From contig JAZSEH010000009.1 in NCBI GenBank assembly GCA_045531585.1, forward strand, positions 1 to 6,662: a stretch of DNA of 6,662 bases, in the 5' to 3' direction. This stretch comes from SIG587 sp045531585 (GTDB lineage Bacteria; Bacillota; Clostridia; Oscillospirales; Acutalibacteraceae). Shown in pieces: positions 1 through 5,216 of the stretch; position 1 is the stretch's first letter; each line of letters begins with the position of its first letter. Below the pieces are notes generated by a model, which saw only the letters and a list, made by a program, of their open reading frames with translations, did not search any database and had not been told where the DNA came from. The position numbers were made by a program, and so were the translations under genes.

Positions 1-44
1 AAATTATATAAATAATTTCACCTAATTCATTGCAATGATGTCGG

Positions 45-69
45 TGTAAATAATCAGAGATTATTTACA
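45..69. repeat. Perfect inverted repeat (11-bp stem, 3-base loop)
   Basis: Arm TGTAAATAATC (45-55) is the exact reverse complement of GATTATTTACA (59-69), with loop AGA. The stem is AT-rich and has no T-tract after it, so it is not a classical terminator. It is the first of three back-to-back hairpins in front of the hydrolase gene. A 12-base palindrome, TCATTGCAATGA, lies just upstream at 27-38. The function is unknown: it may be a protein-binding palindrome or an RNA leader structure. Confidence 0.5.
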
Positions 70-70
70 T

Positions 71-95
71 AAAACCGCTACACTTAGCGGTTTTT
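71..95. terminator. Probable rho-independent terminator of a gene off the left edge
   Basis: AAAACCGCTA (71-80) pairs perfectly with TAGCGGTTTT (85-94) across loop CACT, and the right arm ends in five T. The A-tract, GC stem and T-tract design matches the better-supported terminators at 1103-1135 and 5478-5519. It probably ends transcription from a gene left of the window and can work on either strand. The hydrolase gene starts 57 bases downstream. Confidence 0.6.
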
Positions 96-122
96 CGAAA
101 AGCTTTGATTGAAAGCTTTTCG
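96..122. repeat. Perfect inverted repeat (11-bp stem, 5-base loop)
   Basis: CGAAAAGCTTT (96-106) is the exact reverse complement of AAAGCTTTTCG (112-122), with loop GATTG. It begins one base after the terminator-like hairpin and ends 18 bases before the hydrolase SD. It would form a stable hairpin in the leader of any transcript reading into that gene. No T-run follows, so an attenuator or stabiliser is as likely as a terminator. Confidence 0.5.
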
Positions 123-140
123 ACTACCGATTATCATTAT

Positions 141-145
141 AGGTG
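141..145 (+). promoter_or_regulatory. Ribosome binding site that decides the hydrolase start
   Basis: AGGTG lies six bases before ATG 152. An in-frame GTG at 143 falls inside this SD and has no SD of its own, so ATG 152 is preferred. The Crp/Fnr gene has the same arrangement, with GTG 4392 inside the SD and ATG 4401 as the likely start. Confidence 0.6.
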
Positions 146-151
146 ATTTGT

Positions 152-1114
152 ATGAAACTTTTGTGGATACCTGCAGTGCCTGCAGCAGTTGTTTTACTTA
201 CTATTGTTGTGGCGTATATATGCTACAAAATGGCTTTTTACGCAAAAAAGCAACCTGAAACCGAGGAATATCCCATTCCTCCCGGTGAGATTTACGAGCC
301 CTACAGGGAGACCATGGTGGGCTGGATTAAGGAAGCACGAAGTATTATTAAGGAGGAATTTTACATAACCTCCTTTGACGGATTAAAGCTTCACGCACGG
401 TATTATGAGTATGCCCCCGGTGCCGTTACCGAGATAATGTTTCACGGCTATCGAGGTAATGCAGAAAGGGACCTTTGCGGCGGTGTTCAGCGCTGCTTCG
501 CCCTTGGCAGAAACGCCCTTATTGTTGACCAACGAGGTTGTGGTAAAAGTGAGGGAAATGTGATTTCATTTGGAATAAATGAGCATAAGGATTGCCTTTC
601 TTGGGTGGATTTTGCCATTGAGCATTTTGACAGTAGCGTGAAATTTATCCTGACAGGTATTTCAATGGGTGCCTCCACCGTTTTAATGGCCGCAGGGGAA
701 AAGCTTCCTGAACGTGTGGTGGGTATTCTTGCGGATTGCGGATACACAAGTGCTAAGGAGATAATTAAAAAGGTAATAAAGGGAATGGGGTTGCCCTCAG
801 ATATCCTTTATCCCTTTGTAAGGCTTGGGGCAAGACTGTTTGGAAAATTTTCACTTGAGGAAAACTCACCCGTTAAAGCCCTTGAAAACAGCCGCCTGCC
901 CGTAATCTTCTTCCACGGTGAGGACGATGGATTTGTCCCTTGCTGTATGAGTGAGAAAAATTACCAGGCGTGTGCATCGCCAAAACGCCTTGTAACAATA
1001 AAAGGCGCAGAGCATGGACTGTCCTTTCTCGTTGAACCTGAGCGGTATTTAAACGAGGTGGCTGAATTTTTTACCCAAAACGGAATAGAAACAAAGGTAA
1101 TAAAAAACCGTTGA
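152..1114 (+). CDS. Membrane-anchored alpha/beta hydrolase (serine hydrolase, S33/BAAT-like)
   Basis: A 320-residue alpha/beta-hydrolase-fold enzyme. Residues about 4-27 form one hydrophobic segment, probably a signal anchor; which side of the membrane the catalytic domain faces is not certain. The fold markers appear in order: FHGYRGN (97-103) at the oxyanion region, DQRGCGKSEG after it, nucleophile elbow GISMG with Ser171, the acid in HGEDDGFV (Asp258 or Asp259), and catalytic His288 in AEHGLS. Length and layout resemble the many clostridial and Bacillus 300-320-residue hydrolases annotated as alpha/beta hydrolase or YqkD-like. They act on ester, amide or thioester bonds, and the substrate cannot be read from sequence. 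ATG 152 is chosen over GTG 143 because AGGTG sits at SD distance. The stop codon lies inside the stem of the downstream terminator, so the gene appears monocistronic. No clear promoter was found in the 142 bases upstream. Confidence 0.9.
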   Translation: MKLLWIPAVPAAVVLLTIVVAYICYKMAFYAKKQPETEEYPIPPGEIYEPYRETMVGWIKEARSIIKEEFYITSFDGLKLHARYYEYAPGAVTEIMFHGYRGNAERDLCGGVQRCFALGRNALIVDQRGCGKSEGNVISFGINEHKDCLSWVDFAIEHFDSSVKFILTGISMGASTVLMAAGEKLPERVVGILADCGYTSAKEIIKKVIKGMGLPSDILYPFVRLGARLFGKFSLEENSPVKALENSRLPVIFFHGEDDGFVPCCMSEKNYQACASPKRLVTIKGAEHGLSFLVEPERYLNEVAEFFTQNGIETKVIKNR

Positions 1115-1135
1115 AGCCAAGCTTCAACGGTTTTT
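1103..1135. terminator. Rho-independent terminator of the hydrolase gene
   Basis: AAAAACCGTTGAAGC (1103-1117) is the exact reverse complement of GCTTCAACGGTTTTT (1121-1135), with loop CAA. The 15-bp perfect stem ends in a T-tract on the + strand and an A-tract mirror, so it could work in both directions. The hydrolase stop codon TGA (1112-1114) lies in the left arm. Confidence 0.88.
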
Positions 1136-1136
1136 G

Positions 1137-1165
1137 CTTTGAATAATGCTGAAAGTAGATATAAT
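1137..1165 (+). promoter_or_regulatory. Candidate promoter of a small transcription unit
   Basis: A perfect -10 hexamer TATAAT is at 1160-1165. The -35 is weaker: CTTTGA at 1137-1142 gives a 17-base spacer, and TTGAAT at 1139-1144 gives 15. It follows directly after the hydrolase terminator, so transcription downstream would need its own start, which would be near 1172. Confidence 0.45.
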
Positions 1166-1192
1166 AAAGAAAAACAAAAGGGGGAGATAGGC

Positions 1193-1282
1193 TTGTTTAA
1201 AGAATCGGCCCAAAACCAAAAGCTATGGCAAGGCATAAAAAGTCTTCGCACATTTTTGTGTGAAGAATTTTTTCTAACCTAA
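1193..1282 (+). CDS. Possible 29-codon small ORF or 5' gene remnant
   Basis: TTG 1193 follows a strong SD (GGGGGAG, 1180-1186) at a 6-base spacing and opens a 29-codon frame. The predicted peptide begins MFKESAQNQKLWQG and ends CEEFFLT, and I do not recognise it. A promoter-like TATAAT lies 28 bases upstream and a terminator hairpin at 1243-1273 covers its 3' part. The stop (1280-1282) is beyond the T-tract, so a terminated transcript would lack a stop codon. The options are therefore an sRNA of about 100 bases, the 5' end of a gene whose body has been deleted, or a real small protein with partial read-through. It also overlaps the end of the convergent ZIP gene by nine bases. Confidence that it is translated is low. 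Confidence 0.25.
   Translation: MFKESAQNQKLWQGIKSLRTFLCEEFFLT
1243..1273. terminator. Convergent terminator between the small + unit and the ZIP operon
   Basis: TCTTCGCACA (1243-1252) pairs with TGTGTGAAGA (1257-1266) around TTTT and is followed by six T at 1268-1273. On + the stem has one G-U wobble. On - that pair becomes A-C, while the - transcript still ends in ACTTTTTAT just after the ZIP stop codon. It therefore probably serves both strands but is better formed on +, which supports a real + transcript here. Confidence 0.72.
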
Positions 1283-2026
1283 TAAAACATCGGTTATAAG
1301 CATTATACAAAATCCCACAAGCAAGGAATAGGTGGCGCCGCGCTGACTTCCGTGGGCGTGGGTCTCGGGTATCATTTCATCACTTATAACGTAAAGCATT
1401 GTTCCTCCTGCAAAGGCCAGAGCAAAGGGAAGTATAAAGGTGGCAACGCTTACCGCAAAATAGCCTATCAGCGTTCCTATAACCTCTACAAGACCCGTTA
1501 TAAGAGCACAGATTAGCGTCTTTTTCGGGGTTACCCCTGCGGCCAGCATAGGACCGATTATTACCATTCCCTCAGGGATATTCTGTAGTGCAATACCTCC
1601 TGCAATTATAAGAGCACGGGAGGTATCTCCTGAGCCAAAGCCCACGCCTGCGGCAATGCCCTCAGGCAGGTTGTGTATTGCTATGGCGGTAACAAAAAGC
1701 AATACCTTACTTAAGTTTGCGTTATTGTGAGCCTCGCCGTCAACGCCAACCAATTTGTGCAAATGCGGAACCAGCTTGTCAATAAGGTTAAGGCAAAGGG
1801 CACCTGTAAAAATTCCTGCAACGGTTATAAGCAGACCGTAATTTCCTCCGTATTCAAGGGAGGGGAGAACAAGCCCCAGCACCGCTGCGGCAAGCATAAC
1901 GCCTGCCGCAAAGGAAAGAACTATATCCGAAAATTTATGGGATATTTTTTTGAATATAAAACCTATAAGGGAGCCTATTATGGTGGCTCCGCCAACACCC
2001 AATGCTGTTAAAAGTACAAGTTTCAT
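1274..2026 (-). CDS. ZIP-family divalent metal transporter (GufA/ZupT-like)
   Basis: A 250-residue membrane protein with about eight hydrophobic segments. The two ZIP signatures are both present: HNLPEG at residues 118-123 and QNIPEG at 148-153, where the His, Asn, Gln and Glu residues line the metal site in this family. The loop between TM3 and TM4 is short and carries only a few histidines (His88, His90, His100). A second metal-friendly stretch, DEMIPETHAHG, runs from about 216. Length is typical of the bacterial GufA/ZupT branch. It would carry Zn2+, Fe2+ or similar ions into the cytoplasm. Its place 17 bases after ferritin, in the same operon, makes iron a plausible substrate (inference). 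The start ATG 2026 has GAGGA ten bases upstream. It is the last gene of the operon, and its TAG stop directly abuts the terminator. Confidence 0.93.
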   Translation of the reverse strand: MKLVLLTALGVGGATIIGSLIGFIFKKISHKFSDIVLSFAAGVMLAAAVLGLVLPSLEYGGNYGLLITVAGIFTGALCLNLIDKLVPHLHKLVGVDGEAHNNANLSKVLLFVTAIAIHNLPEGIAAGVGFGSGDTSRALIIAGGIALQNIPEGMVIIGPMLAAGVTPKKTLICALITGLVEVIGTLIGYFAVSVATFILPFALAFAGGTMLYVISDEMIPETHAHGSQRGATYSLLVGFCIMLITDVLLG

Positions 2027-2043
2027 TTAATTCTATTCCTCAA

Positions 2044-2556
2044 TTACAGCACAAGAGAGGGGGCAGAATATACCCTTGCTCCAAGCTCTTGATTCAGCAT
2101 ATAAAGGCTTTTGGGGTCGGAACCGAAAAGTTCCATTTTAGATATAAGGTCGTTGGCGTTGGTCTCCTCCTCACCTTGCTCCTTAACAAACCAATCAAGG
2201 AACTGCATGGTGCGGAAATCCCTTACGTCGTAGGCGGCACCGTATATGTCGTTAATAAGGGAGGTAACGTATTCCTCGTGCTCAAGACCTGCCTTCAGTA
2301 CCGACATATGGTTGTCAAATACCTTGTCGGGCTTGTCAATGGCATCCAAGGTTACCTTCTGATTTTCATTCTGTAAGTAGGTGTAAAAAAGCATTGCGTG
2401 GTCTCTTTCTTCCTGTGCCTGGATCATATACCAGTTCGCAAAGCCGTCAAGTCCTGCGGCCTTGAAATAGTTGGAAAAATCCAGATAAAGATAAGCAGAG
2501 TAAAACTCCTTGTTGATTTGCTGATTAAGCAGCTGGTGTACCTTTTTGTCCATCAT
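2044..2556 (-). CDS. ftnA: Non-haem bacterial ferritin
   Basis: A 170-residue four-helix ferritin that oxidises Fe2+ and stores it as a mineral core in a 24-subunit cytoplasmic shell. The ferroxidase ligands fall at the same numbers as in E. coli FtnA: Glu17, Glu50, His53, Glu94, Gln127 and Glu130, with Tyr24 beside the site and Glu49, Glu126 and Glu129 available for the third iron site. There is no central haem-binding Met of the bacterioferritin type at an obvious place, so it is called ferritin. The sequence ends in a short hydrophobic tail (YSAPSLVL). Two ATGs are adjacent; ATG 2556 is preferred because GGAGG (2566-2570) is nine bases away. It sits 22 bases after the Fe-S gene and 17 before the ZIP gene, so co-transcription and iron homeostasis are likely. 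Confidence 0.96.
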   Translation of the reverse strand: MMDKKVHQLLNQQINKEFYSAYLYLDFSNYFKAAGLDGFANWYMIQAQEERDHAMLFYTYLQNENQKVTLDAIDKPDKVFDNHMSVLKAGLEHEEYVTSLINDIYGAAYDVRDFRTMQFLDWFVKEQGEEETNANDLISKMELFGSDPKSLYMLNQELGARVYSAPSLVL

Positions 2557-2565
2557 TTTAAATTT

Positions 2566-2570
2566 CCTCC
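2566..2570 (-). promoter_or_regulatory. Strong ribosome binding site of the ferritin gene
   Basis: On the - strand GGAGG lies nine bases before ATG 2556 and twelve before the second in-frame ATG 2553, favouring the first. It fills most of the 22-base gap to the upstream Fe-S gene, leaving no room for a separate promoter in the gap. Confidence 0.8.
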
Positions 2571-2579
2571 TGTATTTTG

Positions 2580-3281
2580 TTATTGTATTATTTTTCCGTC
2601 TGTTGTAACGGTAATAACCTGCCAGGGAATGAACTTTCCGCTTGCCTGAAGTGCCCTCTTTACCGCGTTTTCAATTCCGCTGCAGCAGGGAACCTCCATA
2701 CGAACTATCTTTACACTTTTAATATTATTACTAGCTATTATTTGGGTAAGCTTTTCTGCATAGTCGCCCTCATCAAGCTTGGGACAGCCTATAAGCGTAA
2801 TATGGTTACGTATAAAATCATTATGAAAATTTCCGTAAGCGTATGCGGTGCAGTCTGCGGCAATCAGCAAATTGGCGTCCTCAAAGTAAGGGGCGTTTAC
2901 AGGAACAAGCTTTATCTGGCAGGGCCACTGCATAAGCTGGCTTGTAATTGAGCCCGATTTTACTGCAGCAGGGGAGGCGAGCTCCCTTTTTATAGCTTTA
3001 GACTGGGTTCCCGGGCAACCGCAGGGGAGTTTAATACCGGAATTTTTCATCTTCGCCTGACGTACTGCATCCTGGTTATAAGCAGGTGCCTCACGCTCCT
3101 CAAAGCTTATGGCATCCATAGGGCAGGCAGGTAGGCAGTCACCCAGACCGTCACAGTAGTCCTCCCTTGTAAGCTTTGCCTTGCCGTTTACCATTTCAAT
3201 GGCACCCTCGTGGCAGGCGGCGGCACATTTTCCGCAGCCGTTGCACTTTTCTTCGTCAATTTTAATTATTTTTCTTATCAT
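2580..3281 (-). CDS. 4Fe-4S dicluster ferredoxin-like protein with a Cys-containing C-terminal domain
   Basis: A 233-residue protein. The N-terminal ferredoxin domain (about 1-62) has a full first motif, Cys13-x2-Cys16-x2-Cys19-x3-Cys23. The second motif is C43DGLGDC49LPAC53P, in which the usual second Cys is Leu46. As I recall, the CDGLG form is normal for this anaerobe family. Cluster I can be complete ([4Fe-4S] by Cys13, 16, 19 and 53), while cluster II has only Cys43, 49 and 23, compatible with [3Fe-4S] or a non-Cys ligand. A linker with CGC (87-89) leads to a C-terminal domain of unknown function with Cys121, Cys144, Cys166 and the pair Cys199-Cys200 in MEVPCCSGI. It is probably a cytoplasmic electron carrier or redox accessory protein; the partner is unknown. 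Its ATG overlaps the ldhA stop (ATGA), which suggests translational coupling. Confidence 0.88.
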   Translation of the reverse strand: MIRKIIKIDEEKCNGCGKCAAACHEGAIEMVNGKAKLTREDYCDGLGDCLPACPMDAISFEEREAPAYNQDAVRQAKMKNSGIKLPCGCPGTQSKAIKRELASPAAVKSGSITSQLMQWPCQIKLVPVNAPYFEDANLLIAADCTAYAYGNFHNDFIRNHITLIGCPKLDEGDYAEKLTQIIASNNIKSVKIVRMEVPCCSGIENAVKRALQASGKFIPWQVITVTTDGKIIQ

Positions 3282-4315
3282 TCAAAACACTTCCCATCCT
3301 TGCAGTCCTCCGATGCTCCGTAGCGGTAGCACAGCTCGTTGGGACATTGATTATTTTCAAAAAAGCCGACAATGTTTTTAACTGTGGTCTCGGCAATATT
3401 GTTAAGTGCCTCCTGTGTTAAAAACGCCTGATGTGAGGTAACAATAACGTTAGGCATGGAAATAAGTCTTGCCAGAGTGTCATCCTCAAGAATATGGCCT
3501 GAGTTATCCTCAAAAAACAGATCGGATTCCTCTTCATAAACATCAAGGCAGGCGGCGCCAACCTTACGGGATTTTATGGCGTTCAGCAAAGCCTCGGCAT
3601 CAACCAGCGCACCTCTTGAGGTGTTAAGCAGTACCACGCCACGCTTACATTTTTCCAGAGCCTGCTCATCAATTATATGATGTGTATCCTCTGTAAGAGG
3701 ACAGTGCAGTGATATAATATCACTTTTGCTGAAAAGCTCATCAAGCTCCACGTACCGTATAGTATCGCCGTTATCAAGGCCGGGTGCAGGGAATTTATCA
3801 AAGGCCAGTATCTTCATTCCAAAGCCACGGCAAATATCTATAAAAACTCTGCCTATACGACCCGTTCCTATTACACCTACCGTCTTGCCGTGAAGGTCAA
3901 AGCCTGTAAGACCTGAAAGACTGAAGTTAAAATCCCTTGATCTAATATAAGCCTTGTGTATACGCCTTATAGAGGTAAGCAGTAGCGCCATAGTATGCTC
4001 GGCAACGGCATAAGGGGAGTAAGCCGGCACCCTTAAAACGTGAATTTTTCCAAAGGCGTGCTTCATATCTACGTTGTTAAAGCCCGCACAACGCAGAGCA
4101 AGTACCCTAACGTCCATTTGGGCAAGGCGGTCAATTACCGCCGCGTTTACTGTATCATTAACAAAGGCACAAACACCGTCGTAGCCCTTTGCAAGCTCTG
4201 CAGTATCCTCATTAAGCTTGGTTTCAAAATATTTAAAAGTAACGCCGTATTCCTTGCCGTAGCTGTCAAAGGAGGGCTTGTCATACGGTTTTGCGTCAAA
4301 AAAAGCTATTTTCAT
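3278..4315 (-). CDS. ldhA: D-lactate dehydrogenase (fermentative, NAD-dependent)
   Basis: A 345-residue D-isomer 2-hydroxyacid dehydrogenase that would reduce pyruvate to D-lactate with NADH in the cytoplasm, regenerating NAD+. It shares stretches with E. coli LdhA that I recognise, for example ALRCAGFNNVD, DLFFED, HQAFLT and CPNEL. The Rossmann motif GTGRIG is at 150-155, with Asp173 placed to select NAD. Catalytic Arg234 (in NTSRG), Glu263 and His295 (in SHQAF) are all present. ATG 4315 is chosen because GGAGG (4323-4327) is seven bases upstream; a longer open frame to 4525 would run through the promoter region and the divergent gene. After CPNEL the protein carries an extra tail of about 17 residues with three Cys (329, 338, 343). 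It is the first gene of the operon. A related 2-hydroxyacid dehydrogenase activity cannot be excluded. Confidence 0.93.
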   Translation of the reverse strand: MKIAFFDAKPYDKPSFDSYGKEYGVTFKYFETKLNEDTAELAKGYDGVCAFVNDTVNAAVIDRLAQMDVRVLALRCAGFNNVDMKHAFGKIHVLRVPAYSPYAVAEHTMALLLTSIRRIHKAYIRSRDFNFSLSGLTGFDLHGKTVGVIGTGRIGRVFIDICRGFGMKILAFDKFPAPGLDNGDTIRYVELDELFSKSDIISLHCPLTEDTHHIIDEQALEKCKRGVVLLNTSRGALVDAEALLNAIKSRKVGAACLDVYEEESDLFFEDNSGHILEDDTLARLISMPNVIVTSHQAFLTQEALNNIAETTVKNIVGFFENNQCPNELCYRYGASEDCKDGKCFE

Positions 4316-4322
4316 AAAAGGT

Positions 4323-4327
4323 CCTCC
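4323..4327 (-). promoter_or_regulatory. Ribosome binding site that fixes the ldhA start
   Basis: On the - strand GGAGG lies seven bases before ATG 4315, where the protein also begins to resemble D-lactate dehydrogenases (MKIAFFDAKPYDKPSFD). This rules against the upstream in-frame starts. Confidence 0.88.
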
Positions 4328-4356
4328 TTGCTTTTCTGTAATGATTATATTATAAT
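4328..4356 (+). promoter_or_regulatory. Candidate promoter of the Crp/Fnr regulator
   Basis: TTGCTT (4328-4333) and a perfect TATAAT (4351-4356) are separated by 17 bases. Transcription would begin near 4363, giving a leader of about 38 bases. The palindrome at 4371-4386 would lie just downstream of the start, a position suited to repression of the regulator's own gene. Confidence 0.55.
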
Positions 4357-4377
4357 GAAAACACAAAGTATGTTGAA
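4344..4377 (-). promoter_or_regulatory. Candidate promoter(s) of the ldhA operon
   Basis: Read on the - strand, there are two overlapping TATAAT hexamers, at 4354-4349 and 4349-4344. For the first, TTCAAC (4377-4372) is a weak -35 at 17 bases. The second has a poor -35 (CATACT) but would place the palindrome centre exactly at -41.5, the usual position of a Crp/Fnr class II activator site. Which is used cannot be decided from sequence. Confidence 0.5.
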
Positions 4378-4386
4378 TTTTCAACA
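4371..4386. promoter_or_regulatory. Perfect palindrome, likely operator of the Crp/Fnr regulator
   Basis: TGTTGAA-TT-TTCAACA is a perfect 16-base inverted repeat in the 85-base gap between the regulator and the ldhA operon. Crp/Fnr proteins bind as dimers to palindromes of this size; the half-site resembles but does not equal the FNR half (TTGAT). It overlaps the possible ldhA -35 and follows the possible regulator start site. I saw no second copy elsewhere in the window by eye. Confidence 0.5.
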
Positions 4387-4389
4387 AAA

Positions 4390-4396
4390 AGGTGAG
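4390..4396 (+). promoter_or_regulatory. Ribosome binding site that decides the regulator start
   Basis: AGGTGAG lies four bases before ATG 4401. The in-frame GTG at 4392 is inside this SD and lacks an SD at a proper distance, so ATG 4401 is preferred. Confidence 0.6.
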
Positions 4397-4400
4397 AAAA

Positions 4401-5060
4401 ATGAAAAAATATTTAAATATTTTAAAAAAATGCCCCCTTTTTGAGGGCATTTCAGAGGAAAATCTTTTAAAAATGCTCGTTTGCCTTGGGGCGCGGGTTA
4501 CGGAATTTGATAAAAAATATACCATAATAGCCGAGGGTAACCCTGCAAAATACGTGGGAATAGTTCTTTCAGGTGCGGCACAGATAATGCGTATTGACTA
4601 TTACGGCAATAGAAGCATATTGTCTGAGGTTACGGTAGGTGAGTTATTTGGTGAGGCCTTTGCCTGTGCCGAGGTGGAGGCAATACCCGTAACTGTTATT
4701 GCGGAGGAGCCAAGTGAAATAATGTTTATTGATTGTTCCCACATTCTTCACACCTGCTCCAATAATTGTGGTTTTCATCAACAACTGATTTTTAATCTAA
4801 TGAAGGATATTGCAAACAAAACCATTACCTTCCACCAAAAGCTGGAGATAACCTCTAAGCGTACCACAAGGGAAAAGCTTATGACCTATCTTATGCTGCA
4901 GGCCCAAAAGGCAGGGAAAAATAGCTTTGATATACCTTTTGACCGTCAGGAGCTGGCAGATTTTCTTGAGGTCGACCGAAGCGGCCTTTCCGCTGAGATA
5001 AGCAAGCTGAGAAGTGAAGGGTTAATTGAGAGCAACAAAAACCATTTTAAACTGTTTTAA
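4401..5060 (+). CDS. Crp/Fnr-family transcriptional regulator
   Basis: A 219-residue regulator with the usual two-domain build: an N-terminal cNMP-binding-type beta roll (about 12-115), a dimerisation helix (about 125-150) and a C-terminal helix-turn-helix (about 180-210, FDRQELADFLEVDRSGLSAEISKLRSEGLIE in two halves). The segment that in Crp holds the cAMP-binding Arg (GELFGEAFACAEVEAIPVTV) has no Arg, so cAMP is unlikely to be the signal. Six Cys are present (11, 28, 89, 112, 119, 123), with three close together in C112-x6-C119-x3-C123 followed by GFH. These could bind a metal, Fe-S cluster or haem, or act as thiol sensors (inference). It resembles a large clostridial Crp/Fnr group often found next to ferredoxin or hcp genes. 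It is divergent from the ldhA operon with a palindrome between them, so it is the likely regulator of that operon. Confidence 0.9.
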   Translation: MKKYLNILKKCPLFEGISEENLLKMLVCLGARVTEFDKKYTIIAEGNPAKYVGIVLSGAAQIMRIDYYGNRSILSEVTVGELFGEAFACAEVEAIPVTVIAEEPSEIMFIDCSHILHTCSNNCGFHQQLIFNLMKDIANKTITFHQKLEITSKRTTREKLMTYLMLQAQKAGKNSFDIPFDRQELADFLEVDRSGLSAEISKLRSEGLIESNKNHFKLF

Positions 5061-5113
5061 ATAACAATAGACAATTATTGTAGGAATGTCCATATTTTGC
5101 AACCATATATCCA

Positions 5114-5154
5114 TTGTTTTGTAATTGGTGAAATTATATAATGATTATTATAAT
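5114..5154 (+). promoter_or_regulatory. Two overlapping candidate promoters upstream of the secreted-protein ORF
   Basis: TTGTTT (5114-5119) with TATAAT (5137-5142) has a 17-base spacer. TTGGTG (5125-5130) with TATAAT (5149-5154) has an 18-base spacer. Both read towards the ORF at 5217. The whole stretch from 5061 to 5216 is very AT-rich, so chance matches are possible; the first pair is the better one. No convincing terminator was found after the Crp/Fnr stop at 5060. Confidence 0.5.
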
Positions 5155-5181
5155 GGTCATATTATATTGGTCATATTATAT
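5154..5181. repeat. Perfect tandem duplication of a 14-base unit
   Basis: TGGTCATATTATAT occurs at 5154-5167 and again, with no gap, at 5168-5181. It lies in the probable leader of the ORF at 5217, between its candidate promoters and its SD. It is most simply a slippage duplication; a regulatory role as a paired binding site is possible but not shown. Confidence 0.75.
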
Positions 5182-5216
5182 CTAAATGCACATTATAAAA
5201 AAATGGAGGAATCTTA

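Noticed and set aside
1225..1263. A 12-codon ATG frame (MARHKKSSHIFV) within the small + unit
   Set aside because: No SD lies near this ATG and the frame is too short to support; the hairpin explains the sequence.
1172..1273. Riboswitch in the small + unit
   Set aside because: I looked for c-di-GMP, preQ1 and similar conserved cores and saw none; the only stable helix is the terminator.
1727..2649. Several + strand frames opposite the ZIP and ferritin genes (1727-2011, 2002-2376, 2398-2649)
   Set aside because: They lie antisense to two well-supported conserved proteins and lack recognisable domains or convincing start signals.
4316..4525. A 70-residue N-terminal extension of ldhA
   Set aside because: It would cross the divergent promoter region and the regulator's coding sequence, has no family resemblance, and ATG 4315 has a GGAGG SD.
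5061..5100. Possible terminator hairpin after the Crp/Fnr gene (CAATA...TATTG around 5065-5085)
   Set aside because: The stem is only about five AT-rich pairs and no T-tract follows it.
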